From: Anticarsia gemmatalis
Lineage: Eukaryota; Arthropoda; Insecta; Lepidoptera; Erebidae
Reading direction: 5' to 3'
Length of the DNA stretch: 64,000 nt
Assembly (NCBI RefSeq): GCF_050436995.1
Contig: NC_134753.1
Location: 10,540,001 to 10,604,000, forward strand
Within the stretch, counting starts at the first letter, position 1. Every line of letters begins with the position of its first letter. Below are positions 1-12,300 of this stretch, one piece after another. The notes beneath the pieces were generated by a model. The model was not told the DNA's origin, made no database searches, and was given only the letters and a program-made list of their open reading frames with translations. A program made the position numbers and the translations under genes.

Positions 1-2030
1 TAAAACGCAATAGAGTTTAATTAAAAAAAATACAAAATGTGTTATTTCTTGTGACTTACGAACTAATAAAAAGCAAAGGGCAATAGGTTGAAATTGAGTA
101 TAATTTTATATGTGGCTCTTGCACTTAAAATTACTGAAAATTGTAAATAACACTTAATTTACTGTCCCTCTTGACGACCGAAATAATGTAATCAATAAAA
201 TATATTATTCGGTTGGCATATAGTTGATAATATAATTGATGTGTAACAAATGTACTTACACGCTGGAAAAAAAACTTAAAACGGCGCGTGCCACGCCTCG
301 TAGCGCAATTGCAGACTAAATGATACTCTATCAAACGGCCATAAATCACAGAATCCCTTAACGTCAACGTCACTGAATGCGTTACCTATGTAAGAAGCCG
401 TTGCATCAGGAAATTTCCGGAACCGTGTTCACGCCTGCGCGGAACCGCCTGACCTTTTACGACCCACGCATTAACGAGCGCTGCGTTACCTATGAAAGAA
501 GCCGGTGCATAACGCTTTGCTGCACCAGTCCCGGGCCGAGCTTCGTCGAGCTCAGATAACGTTGAACACGTTTCGTCTTTTACTTTGTCTCATAGACGTT
601 CAACAAGTCGGCGACGCGTATTGTGAATATCTATAAAAAAATATTTAAAAGTATCTAGACGGTTAACAAAATACATAAATCTATCATCGACGATTCCATA
701 AACCACCATTTTTACAATCCGCCATTTTACAGCTTCGCGCCACCAGAATCGATATTGAAACCTAAAATAGTGTCTAGCTCTGAACTAGGAAATTTCCAGG
801 CCGTGCACCGCGCCTGCGCGCAGTTACGGGCGTAGACTGCATTATATAGCAATGCCATTTAGTACTGCGTCGATCAATAACTGTATGCGCTTCCTATGAA
901 AGCCGGTGCACCACGCCTTGCTGCAACAGTCCCGGTCCGAACTCCAAGCGCAGTTGACGTTGCACTCGACATAGAACTTTAATCAGTTGGCACACAGTTT
1001 AATACTTAATGTATAGTGAGTGACGCTTCTACGCCTGAACATTAGCTTAATACGCCGCGTGATACGGCTTGGAGTTTGATACGCTCGCGTAGCAATCGGC
1101 TTTCTTACGGAAAACATTAATTCGACGTTGGCTTTTCTACAACATCGACGCGTGTGAGAAATAATTTGGAATTCGAAGAAAATATTATCGATAATTAGAT
1201 ACCGACTTTAAATAAACACCAGTACCTAATCACACATGTATCTGGCCGTGACGCTGATCGCGATTATTGCGACTTTGGTGAAACTTTACGTAAGTTAATC
1301 TTCTTTTATCTAGAATACAGCTTAAAATATTTTGGTAGTCTAGAATTTTCCTTCCCCATCGCGCTTGCGCGACTGTCCGCTTTCTGAGATCCGGAATCTA
1401 GTTTCCTCAACGAGACTTTGCTCTAATGGGAGTAAGGTTCACATTCCAAAGTGATGATCTTTGAAGAAGTCGGCATCATTTCTCAAGACGCAACAAGTCG
1501 GGGACGTGACGTGGAAATCTTTGTTTTGATCTCATCCGTGCTTTAGACGACGTAAGACAAAACGTTCTAGCATTCGAAGCGGCATATATCATAGTAGGTA
1601 ATATAATTATAAATTCATAAAGATAAAGCCTGACATAATTAAGTAACTACAGCAACTTGATTCACATAATTACGCATACAAATTGATTGAGCTGTAATAA
1701 ATTCAATATTTGATTTATACGTGCAATCACGTCAAAAACTCTATAAAACAGTATGAATAATAAATAATTTGCTAACTCTTAACGATGCTTATAAAGTGCT
1801 TTTTAACGTTTGTTATAATTATACAGGATTGTTTAATTATAGCAATTCACTTAACAAAGTATGCTGGGGACATTTTCTATGGTTAATTGCTTAATCACGG
1901 GGAGAATAATGTTAGTTTTATGTGTAGTTTACGCACGTACAAGAGATTATTACGTGGGTTTATGTATAATGGGGCGAGGGGCGTCTACGTGGCGATCGAT
2001 AGAGCTAGATTTTATTAATATCCTAGTCTA
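1..2030. other. 5' flank of the 7B2 locus, no gene seen
   Basis: No reading frame here resembles a known protein. The stretch is AT-rich apart from CpG-rich blocks at about 370-960 and 1230-1560. The phrase CAACAAGTCGGSGACG occurs at about 602-617 and again near 1489-1504, so the two blocks share repeat content. It probably contains distal regulatory DNA and an old repeat; neither can be proven from sequence alone. Confidence 0.5.
374..945 (+). repeat. Diverged CpG-rich direct repeat
   Basis: Two kinds of unit recur in the same orientation. The first, built on GCGTTACCTATGAAAGAAGC and followed by a GGTGCA phrase, is at 379-405, 483-510 and 887-912. In the last two copies it runs on into TTGCTGCAMCAGTCCCGG and CCGA. 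The second, starting AGGAAATTTCC and leading to a GCCTGCGCG phrase, is at 408-440 and 787-820. The order suggests an old duplication of a block of about 400 bp. The source (transposon or duplicated promoter-like DNA) is not recognised. Confidence 0.55.
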
Positions 2031-2039
2031 GACCTGCGC

Positions 2040-2230
2040 AGTTCCGGCGTCGTTATTGATGTGCGCAGTTCAAAATGGAGGTCTCTTGTATTACCTAGGA
2101 ACAGGGTGCGCGGAACTAACCCCTCCCCCCGCCACCCGCGCTCTTCCCCGCGGCTGCTGTCCACGCCCGCCCCTAGTAGTCGCCATTTCGGTTTTATCTT
2201 AATTGCGTCATTTGAATTTTAGTTTTAAAC
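2040..2230 (+). promoter_or_regulatory. 7B2: Probable promoter of 7B2 (CpG-rich, TATA-less)
   Basis: A GC-rich island stands out from AT-rich surroundings just upstream of a strong splice donor at 2338. It has GC boxes (CCCCTCCCCCCGCC near 2120, ACGCCCGCCCC near 2163) and two YY1/Pho-like cores (AAAATGGAG near 2072 and GCCATTT near 2182). A CRE-like GCGTCAT follows near 2205. No TATA box sits at a clear distance from a start site. That it belongs to 7B2 is inferred from strand, the downstream donor and the next acceptor being 7B2 exon 2. Confidence 0.5.
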
Positions 2231-2337
2231 TTTAAAATTACTAGTGAATTTGAAACAGCAGTTGTAAAAAATCTTCCTTAACGATAAATTACAATTAAAT
2301 TACACTCGTGTTCGTACTTGTGACCCTATAAGCAAAG
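2200..2337 (+). other. 7B2: Probable non-coding first exon of 7B2
   Basis: The stretch ends in CAAAG followed by GTAAGT at 2338, a near-perfect splice donor. The next good acceptor in a known gene is at 9235, seven bases before the 7B2 ATG. That fits a 5'-UTR exon spliced to the first coding exon. The 5' end is a guess because no clear initiator was found. Confidence 0.45.
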
Positions 2338-5000
2338 GTAAGTACGAAAGCAGCCATTTTGATTTACGACCGCTCTGACCTTAGACCTTTATTATGAAAC
2401 CGGCGATGCGCCCCTTCTTACGCCATGCCGCAATATTTTGACGGGGTCTAATGCGCAACTGGTTTTCGAAGGCGTTTTAGTTTAGAAAAGACTTAGGCTT
2501 GAAGTTTCGGGACTTAGAGAAATGATCAAACATTTTTATGATACTTAAGACATTGTATTATTGTGTCTACTAGACTTTCCTGTTTATTGACAATAGTGTA
2601 ATATTATATGGGAATAAACGCGATATTTATAACTAATTCCCGATTTGCGTAGCATTTTGGCCAGGACACTCTGGAAACAAGTTCCAGATCAGGCAGTTGG
2701 TTTTGGCTACCAAAATAATTAAATATTCGACCGAAATGGTTTCACATTAATACTAATCGAAGTCTACATTTAAAAAGATTTTAACTCGTAACGCAACTAG
2801 GAATTAATGAATACGCAGTAATACGCACGCTTTTTTTGCCAGCTCAACTTTACACTTTCGGGAAAAAACAGCAATGTATTTACAAACAAAAACATCAACT
2901 TGATGCGTCAACAAAGAACCTTGTCTTCATTAAAACATCTAGTCACATTCTTTGTTCCTTTGATGACACGAATTAATAGAAATAGTACAACGGACTTTTA
3001 ACAATATATAAATCTCAATCAAGTGCCCGAGATTGTCCCTCCCTCTTGTTTATGTGTTGTTTGACGTTAGCAATTAGCACGATATTTAACGACCAGGAAT
3101 ATTTCTAGGGAATTTGCTTCTAGAACGAAAACTATAATAATACAATTTTGAATGAAAATATGTTTGATGTCGACAATTTTGGATTCTTATTGCAAGAGCA
3201 AATAAGGCAGTAGTTTGTTTTTTTTTACACTTATTGTTGCGTTCGGGTCTCGTCTAAATATTGGAAGGTTTAAGCTCAAATGAAACGCCTATAAAGTACA
3301 ACTATATAAACCAAATTTAGTACTAGAGAACACTTTCACGCAAAAGTTCACCAAAAAATCCTCTATTATTAAAATTCCTGAAATAATCAATATTTATATT
3401 AACCGCATAAAAGTCTAACTATATTTTGTTCTGTATATTAAATTTAACCACAAAATAAACCGCAATAAAATTAAACATAATATATGTAAGCAAATTCGCA
3501 CCCACTAACCAAATATTATGATCTAAATTCATCACCAAATATCGATATACGTCATTCAAACTATTTACTTACTTGTAACTTTAGTCCTACGTAATCGCAC
3601 GCGTATATCGAATTCGTACAGTATCGGTTTTTGATCTCATCACTATGCATCTCGCGTAACACACGTTTCGACATGTTTCGTTGATCCGGGATCCGGGATC
3701 CGAGACCAATTGTTTAATTTAATTTGTCATTTCTATTTTTACTTGACTGATGCTCGATAAGAATTTTTACGAGAATTTTCTACGTCACATCACTAACGAT
3801 TGAAATTCAGAAACTGTCACGGATTTGAATCTCCAAGCGGTATTTTTTTTAACTGTATTTATGGTTTAAGTTTGACGTGTAAGGATTTTTCTTGTTTACT
3901 GATTTTATTTTTTATTTTACAGATACGATAAAATACAGATAGTAAGTTATGATTTTATATTTGAAGTAGGCTATACTTGACTACATACCAGTGTATATAA
4001 GGTTTTCATTGCTAGAACAAAATAACATAAAATGTAGAGCTCATTAAAAATCGTTCATTGTCTTTTTGTAGTTCTGCCCTTTGTCTAAGTTTAAGTTTAG
4101 CTCGTTTAAGTTAATGTGCTAGAAATGGAACTGTGTAGTCATTCAATACATTCTCATATTCCATCTTATTTCACCAACCAGATAATCTACTCAATAATCA
4201 GCAAAATACTTCATAAAGCGTTACATTGTTGCAATCCTTAGTGCAAGTACATTCGAGTTTCAATTACTACGCCCACTCGAACCAGTTGATGTAGATAATC
4301 TCTTGCAGAAGCTCCAATCGATTTATTGATTTGTCACTGTTTGCTAACGTTCTCGATTCGACAGTTTATTGATCGAGAAACGACACATTAGTAGCGCTTT
4401 GTTTTATTATCAGACGATGTTACGCCCGCAGTTCTGCTCGCAAAAAATGTCGTGTTTTGAAATTCTGTGTTTTGATCTTTTTTGAGATGCATAAAGCCCC
4501 TAACCCTGCCAAATTTCTTCTAAATTAGTCCAACTATTTAACTGAAAGCGACATTGACAGAAATAATTTAACTTTTAGAATTTTGTGGTGTGTGTGTGCA
4601 ATCAGTAGTCACCATAAAGTAAATGTTGTTAACACTGTCTAATAATTCTTAAACCTGAATACTAAACAAAGGAACTTAAGAATCTAAATAAAATCAGAAT
4701 CGTCTCCCATTTTATTATTAACAAACAACTAATTAAAACTTTAATTAAAAACAAGATGATAATCAGTAATAACAACAAAATTCCAATAATACTGGCAGTA
4801 TAAAACTTATCTGATTACCAAATCGGGTATCAAATCGCTAAAGTATGGCAAATATGATAAAAAGGTAAAAAAGACTAGAATAGCGTAACGCCTACGCCTC
4901 GGTAGCTATAAAACCTTTGCTGTATAAAATACTAACAGTCACCCGCGACATCGTCCGCGTGGTGTTCAGTTTTTCTGGTGATTTTATAGCTGCTTAACTC

Positions 5001-5125
5001 TAACACGCAACTTCGTTTGCGTCACATAAGAGAGAATGGGTCGTAATTTCCCCGTTTTTGTAACAGTTTTACTGGTACTCTGCTCCTACTGGTCTTTGCG
5101 GGGTGTTAACCTATAGCCTTACTCT
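5001..5125 (+). mobile_element. RTE-like LINE 3' fragment
   Basis: The stretch from ACGCAACTTCGTTTGCGTCA to the phrase CTGGTACTCTGCTCCTAC aligns closely with 49455-49551 in this window. There it belongs to a longer element that ends in GACA repeats. This tail is widespread in lepidopteran genomes. The copy is only a fragment, with no coding capacity. Confidence 0.6.
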
Positions 5126-5619
5126 ATAAATAACCTATCCAACACTAAATATTCCTGAGATTAGCGCCTTTAAGCAAACAAACTCTACAATTTTATAATA
5201 TTAGTAGTTAATCTTCCTCATTTCAATTTGTGCCAGTAATTTCTGAGATTTGGGCGTTCAAACAAACTCCTCGGCATTGTGTCTTCATTATAGATGCTTG
5301 TTTACGTCGCGTTTATAACACTTTCAAACGATTATGTGTATAAACTGTTAAACAAATGTAAAAGGACAAATATACAATATTTATTAACTAGTAAAAGAGT
5401 ATAAATAAGAATATGTGGCGATTGAACGGTGTTATTTTTATTACAATATAACGCTAATTTTAGAAAGCCAACATACAATCCACATTTAACTTGATCAAAT
5501 AAAAAGTTATGGATTAGTTGTGGTACGTTTCTGTCATAGAAAATATGGACGACTTTTCGGGTCTTAAAATACTTTAACAAATGGATTTTCACACTTGTAA
5601 ATTATTTATTTATTTAAAA

Positions 5620-6484
5620 AGCATGGACGACTTACAGCTACATTAACTTATCAATGAAAGTGACATAGATACAGCTAGCCAATTACAAGTCGACACGTTT
5701 AGAATTAGAGTATACATTTTATTCTATTATGCATACGTCTCTATGCGTACAACCATTGCGAAGCTTGTAAGATTGTTTTTTTTTTTTATAGTTAGAAGTT
5801 AAGCTAATACAATAATTTATTTAAATGACATTATACACCTTTGAAAAAGGAAAAACTAATAGACTTCCTAACCGTATCCACCCTGGTACAAAAGGGATCA
5901 ATATCAACGAGTTTGCTGAATTTATTAAAGGTTCTGCTGGCACGAATTATAAAAGAGTTTTGTCTGTAGTTTGACATAGCGAAAGGGACTCGTATTGGTG
6001 GATTGTTGCGGGTTCTAGATGGAACATTCAGACTGAATCTGGACAATAGGTCTGGGCTATCAATATCATTCTGAAGGATTTTCGATATTAAGACGCAGTC
6101 TGATATATCGCGACGAAGGGTTAACGGCAGAAAATGGAATTTCTTACAAAGATCGAAGTAGTTATTAGCCTGGTATGGTATTTTTTGATGGTAACAAAGA
6201 TATTTGATGAACCTTCGTTGAATGGTTTCTATTCGGTCAATATACTTTTGATAGCATGGATTCCAAATTTCACATGCATACTCTAACTGACTTCTAACGA
6301 ACGTACAGTAGAGAATTTTTAATGTTTTGGCCTTTGTAAAACTTTTTGAAAGACGCATTATAAATCCCAATGACCGAGATGCTTTGGCCACGATAGCATC
6401 TACATGCGACTCGAAGATAAGCTTGGAGTCATGATATACACCTAAATCGCGAACAGAGTTACACCGGGGTAATGGATTATACAA
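5620..6484 (-). mobile_element. 5'-truncated non-LTR retrotransposon (LINE)
   Basis: The minus-strand reading frame 6484-5831 gives about 217 residues that match the part after the reverse transcriptase in Jockey/CR1-type LINE ORF2. Near the N-terminus is a DLGVYHDSKL phrase (with F..H next), then KASRSLGFI and LEYACEIWNP, followed by RIETIQRRF. The catalytic RT core is missing, so it is dead by 5' truncation. The frame is open to its 5' edge and starts without an ATG. The 3' UTR runs to a TAAA-type tail near 5605-5620. A 13-bp direct repeat, TATTTATTTAAAA, flanks it at 5607-5619 and 6485-6497, and may be the target-site duplication. It sits antisense in 7B2 intron 1. Confidence 0.8.
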
Positions 6485-6876
6485 TATTTATTTAAAACAA
6501 TAGACACATTTTCCGGTTGGATTGTTAAAAAAAGCAGCTCCTTGATTTCGATCTCTACCTACGGTTTTTACAACCCTAATCTACTTCTGCATACAAAACA
6601 TGCCCACGGTAACCATTAAGGTTTACCATTTCCTTAATATTAGAAGGACTCATAACAATATTATAGTCTCAATTTCAATCGTACACCAAAGTACAGTCAT
6701 GAACGGTAACATAACTACAAAAAAATAAAATAACAACTAAGTGATGGGAAAAGCTAAATATGTACTGATTTAGAAAAGTCTCCGCGTATTCATACATAGA
6801 GCTCCATCGAAGCAATAACTTGTTTTTGTCAATAGAATTAAAACAATAGTCTAACAATCACAGTTCTTGAAATATT

Positions 6877-6955
6877 GTCTGATGATAGACAGACAGGCAG
6901 CAAAGTCCTAATAGGATCCGGTTTTTATTCTTTTGGTACAGATCCCTACAAAAGA
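6877..6955 (+). mobile_element. LINE 3' tail remnant
   Basis: The order GACAGACAGGCAG, CCTAATAGGATCCGG, TTTTTATTCTTTTGGTAC and GATCCCTACAAAA follows the common lepidopteran LINE tail. In that tail a GACA repeat precedes a phrase resembling CCTATAAGGGTTCCG and GGTACGGAACCCTAAAA. Only the tail remains. Confidence 0.55.
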
Positions 6956-7754
6956 ACGAGACTACTGAATTCAAACCAAATAACACAAAATTAAATTCAG
7001 ATAGCAATTAGTTCTGAATAATTCTAATAGATATTTTCATTTTTAAACATACTGACATATTTTTGCTTACAACTGTACGAGCAGATGACGCAACTGGAAG
7101 GACTTAAAAGCATTTTAATGGGCCATACACAGCAAATGACTTTTATAAGGGAAAGCAGACACACAAGAGCTTGAGTCATAATAACAACGAGTTAGATTAT
7201 GCTTTCTAGAAGTCCTTACACTTTGATTGGTTCCATTTGTGGGCTTATTGACTCTAGTTATATGTACTAAAATTGGAATAGAATATTCTCGTTATTTATT
7301 CTAATATTATTATGTAAAAGCTGAACGAATAAACTTCTTGAAAATCGAGTTTAGTTCAGTAAGGTAATTTGTTATATTCTGGGAAAGAAAAGAAAGAAAT
7401 ATAAAGTTTTCCATCAAATTCCTATGTACAGTACCGACTAAAGACAGTCAAGTTTTAACAAGTCAAGACAAACCAATTCGATCATTGCAATAAGTTTGTT
7501 AAAAAGCTGACTTGGTTGTAGTTATGAGAAAATTGTTAAAAAAAATATAATTAAAATCTAAATCAAATCTTCATTTAACATAACACTTTAAAGTCTGTGA
7601 ACGTAACTAGAAGACTCAAAAATTACGCTACAATCCCAGTATTAACAGACCTTTACAAATTTCGCGTGAAGTTTCCAATAGCATTAATCTATTTTGACCA
7701 CGCAGTATTAGCATACGTACAGTTCGAGTTGACAATGACAAAGGTGCATAGACT

Positions 7755-7842
7755 GTATAGTGCGGGGAACGGACGCGCCGACAGACCGTCCGCCCACGGC
7801 CGGCGCCCGCGCAGGTGCCCGCCCCCCACACCCGGACACATA
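7755..7842. promoter_or_regulatory. Isolated GC-rich island in 7B2 intron 1
   Basis: About 85 bases of very high GC and CpG content lie in AT-rich intron. They contain GGACGCGCC followed by ACCGTCC (a short inverted repeat) and a block with CGGCCGGCGCCCGCGCAGGT. Reading frames on both strands here are chance frames without an ATG at the right place. It could be an internal promoter or enhancer; a CAG/GTGCCC step near 7813 could act as a weak donor. Confidence 0.25.
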
Positions 7843-9242
7843 GACTAAACATTAAAGACATGATTATCAAATCTTTAAACTTTAGAAGACAATGTAGTTT
7901 TGCTTATGTAAGGATGACACAAAATCCTTTTACATACTTAGTTTCATATCTTGGTGTAAATAAACTTTAGCTTAATCTTATCAGAAACAATGTAATTAAG
8001 GGTGATATCACTTATTTATAAACAATTGCAGACTGCATCAGTTTTGTTATATGCAACTATTTCTGTCTGTCTTCTTGAGCAATAATATTATTTGTATTAT
8101 CATGTACTTTAAATTATAGTGTCCTACCTCAATCTATCAAAAACTTAACCCACTTTATTTGATTGCACGCTATCACAGTCACAAAAGTGCTAGCTAAACT
8201 AGCTTCTGGTATAATATATTGAACCACTGATCACAATGTTTATCTATATCTACCTCTAGATGTGGAAACAAAACCCAAGTTTATCCCTACAATAATTGTC
8301 ACATCTGATTAATAATCTATGTGAGTAGAAAGCTTGAATGAACACTAGTGAATGGACACAGAGTATAGCCCTGATTCGAACCTAGGCCGTCTCGGGCCCG
8401 TCCAGACCGGTACATTATCTGCACTTACCATACGTTGATATCGCCAGGCTTTCTTGCACTCGGACAACAGTTCATTTGTATATTAAGTTTCAACTCGAAG
8501 TTGGACTATAACTTTATACTTGTTGAACTGGCTTTACTTACTCAACTTTATATGTTGAAAAACATACAACTTTTACATATTCATAAATATAATCTTGAAA
8601 AAATATAGAAATCAGAAACTTATAATAAATGCGCATTGTGTTAGCCAGTTAGCAATAACATAGCAAGACTCAACAAAGTAAGATTTTATGATAAATTGGA
8701 ACATTGGGAACTGCCATAGAGTCGAGGATATAAAAATTCTTTCGCTCTTAAATAAAGCATTAAAAACGAACAGACACATTTTTTCTGAATATTGGTATAC
8801 CACTCTTGCACTACAAATATTTACATATCACTAAGCAAATAACATAACACATGGATACACAATTTAATTAAAACATAATTAAATCAATTATGTGGTTGAC
8901 GGTAAGCGGATCAAAGGACGCCGGCCCAAACATTTTGATAGCATCTTAATCCGCGCCCACGTTGCGCCGCACAATGGGACTAAGCCCATTTTTTATTTAC
9001 AAAAAAAAAACATCAAACAATAATGTTATGTCATGTTTCGCTTGATTGATATGAATTGTACAACACCGATGGCAAATCTCAGAAAAAACAGTCCTCATTT
9101 GCATTATAAAGATGACTAATTGTTAACATGCTGAAGTATGACGTTTTTATAATTTGAACCAAAAGTTGTCTTGAAACGCTCAATCATTTATTGGTTTTTT
9201 GATTTTTTGCTTGACGTTTTTTCTTTTCTTTACAGATTCGCA

Positions 9243-9326
9243 ATGGGAGTGCACGAAGTTGCAGTGTTGGTGATAAGCGTCGTAGGAACAATGGGCTTTA
9301 TCCCCCATGGTTCTATTGGGGAAAAG
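9243..9326 (+). CDS. 7B2: 7B2 coding exon 1
   Basis: It encodes 28 residues starting MGVHEVAVLVISVVG, a signal peptide. The acceptor TTTACAG ends at 9235 and the ATG follows after seven bases. The donor is AAAAG/GTTTGC. The exon ends in phase 0. Confidence 0.88.
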
Positions 9327-12300
9327 GTTTGCTAATTATCCGTAAAGCATTCATATTTTAGATGAAACTTGTAACATCAAAGTCACTAACAGTTGAAACA
9401 GACATTACAATATCGATTTCAAGCCGTCTTTTCTTTACTTATAGAAAGTTAAGAAATAAAAATCTCACAATTTTTAATAAACTTACCCTTATTGCGGCCT
9501 TTTTATCATGTACTGGAAGATAGAAAAAGAAGACAACGGTGACGTCACAGAAGAGTCTACACATCGTAACGGCTGCTGCATGTCGCCTGCAGAATCCCTT
9601 AGTGAATTTTAGACTACCTAGGGGTTATCCAGACGACAGGCAGCTGTTACGTAATATCACGGAATGAAGAAACATCTGACATGAAATCTTAGAAGACTTA
9701 CAGAAGATTTGGAAGTCGGGAGGCCAATTTTCATAATTGAAAACATTCGAGACAACAAAGATTTCAATCTCAAAAAAGTACCAAAATGTTTGCATAAATC
9801 TGCAGTAATGTGCGTATTTTGCGCATACAATCTATGTATATATTGATTAACTGGCATTTTCAGAGTCGTTATAAGGATTGGCGTTCTGGCACTTTATAAC
9901 ATTATCAAAATACTTACAATTTATTCATTGACACCTTTGTACTACCTATTGCTGAATGGGTCGAAAATACCTAAAGATACAACAAATTACTTTATGCAGT
10001 CTGATTTCGTAGTGGGTATGGTTTCCTGTTGATATTTAAGTTGTGCTTTTCGAAAAACCTGCCCACTGTGTAATCGGTATATAGGGTGTTGTTTTTTGAA
10101 ATTGAATATTTCAGGGATAGTTCCGAATGTTCCAGATATGTCCAATTTAAAAATAAACGCCCTGTTTATTCTTCATATTTCACTTGCACTGATTTGTCTA
10201 AAGGTCGCAATAAGATGTTGGAGAAGTTTGAAAACAAATGTTACAAGTTTCTATTCATCAGTTTTCTTATAAGGTATTCATATACACTTTGTAAACCTTG
10301 CGCAAATGTATGTTCGCTTATGTTCCATTAAAAAAAATATCTTAAACAGTATTATTTCTTAAACGTTGAATTTTAAATAAACAGAAAATTTTCGAAACTA
10401 TAAATTAGATTTGCGCAAATGATCATGCACACTTTTAATTATCTTGCGATAAGGGGCTAAATAAATGGAAATAACAAATAGACAACATTTTAGATTGAAA
10501 AAAAACAACTTATATCTGAAGATATTTTACCTTTAGCTGAAATTAAACACATCATGAAAGGCGCTAACGTAAAACCATTGTCCTAGGATCATATACTAAC
10601 GGAGGCTTTGCTTCGTGAGGTAGTGGAAAGGATGGGGAAGGAGTTCAACGACGCAGCGTCGAGCTATCTGGAGTTTCCATCGAACGAACGTCACCTTGCC
10701 CTTATGGCCCGTGCCAACAAGGACTTGGAGAACGAACAGCTCGATTACGATTCGCTGATCGACGGCAACCCCAACCCCAGCCTTCGCGACCAAGAGTACT
10801 TACAACACAGGTAATATTCAACTTTAATACCAGCAGTTAGAGTCCAAAATCGCGTTTTTATACTTCCAGAGACTTTGCTGAAAATTCTTGAGAAAATAAA
10901 CTACCTTAGCTTGAAAGGAAAAGAGTTCATATGTGAAAGAGGCCTTTTGAAATGTTGTTGATAAATTGTCCAAATTAACTTTCAATAATATCTCATCGTG
11001 AATAGTCGTATTTTAAAATGTTATATAGTAACACTATAATTTGAAGTTACTAATAACTTATATGTGAAAAAATATAGGCATCATTTGTAGCCAAAACAAA
11101 ATTGTAGTAGAATTTGGCGGATACAAATTGACCACAGTTAAAACCACAATTTTCCTCAAATAAACGTCTAACAAATTGCAGCGAACAAAGACCAAACAAT
11201 CACTTAGAACAATAGGAACGGGCTATTGTCTACATTTGTTCTAATTGCAGAAGACAAATCAAGTCTAGACGAGAAATTAGGACGAATTAACAACATTAAG
11301 ATTGACAGATAACACGATTAAACAATACGATTAAGGTGCGGCTGTGGTTCAAGATATACTAGTATATATTTATAGCTTTATATTTATATCATTACATTAG
11401 CAATAGGTGTACGCACATTAGATTATCGCGTATGAAATGAAGCGAGATAAAACAGCCGAAGCTTTTGCAGCCGAACACGTCATTGTGTCTGTATTTCTCT
11501 AAGGATTTGGTAGGATATACATAATTGTATCTCATAAAGTTATGATACAAACTTCTAGCTAACTTGATGCTTCTGTGGACATTCAGATAACAAAAGCGAG
11601 TACAAACAACACTGATTTGAATAAAAATATAAAGGTCATATGCAACTGCAGTATCGATTTTGTTGGTGCTCAGTACCTTTTTTAAGTCAGAATTTCGGCT
11701 TAAGTATATCGTGTCTTCTACTGGACTATCAGCCTTAGATATCTTCTTCGCTATACTGGCCCCATTTCTCTATCAAAATAATTCAATTGTCACGTTGGCT
11801 CCTCCGGGATTCTGTCCTTCATGCCTACGAGCCCATGACAATCTGAACTTGCCACTTTATATTAATAGGTTATTATTTATGGGCAGTAACAAATTGATAG
11901 TGACTGGTAGGTTTAGTCACTGGGTGACCTATTTGATTTATGAACTAGTTCAAACCCTGTAGTATTATTTATTAAAGAGCTTTCAGTAGCTCGATTTTCT
12001 ACTACTGTCGATTACCGACAACCGGCTATCGAAAAATTTTACACGAAAATCTGTTTAGCGCTTCTACCGGGCGTCATAAAAACTATTTTGGCAGTAAATT
12101 TCGATACTCGAAAGTATCGACTGTAGAGAATTGCGCTACTCACCAGAAGAAGGTTTTTGATTGATATAGAGATTATTACATTCATTGAATGAATTGAAGG
12201 ATTGATATCGCAAATAGATTGATTCTAATACTAGAAGTTAATCAGACGACAATTTCTTACGAATCGTTTTCCTTGTAAATTAAAAGACGTCTGAAATCAG

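Larger units (their letters stand above)
2338..9235 (+). other. 7B2: Inferred first intron of 7B2
   Basis: This is a 6.9 kb AT-rich stretch from the GTAAGT donor at 2338 to the pyrimidine-rich TTTCTTTACAG acceptor ending at 9235. It holds an RTE-like tail fragment (5001), a truncated LINE on the opposite strand (5620-6484), a LINE tail with GACA-type repeats (6877) and a GC-rich island (7755-7842). A small tandem repeat, GATCCGG three times, lies near 3684. No coding exon was recognised inside. Confidence 0.45.

Noticed and set aside
11660..11962. 100-codon + frame in a 7B2 intron
   Set aside because: It starts with a non-ATG codon, resembles nothing known, and lies between verified exons on the same strand.
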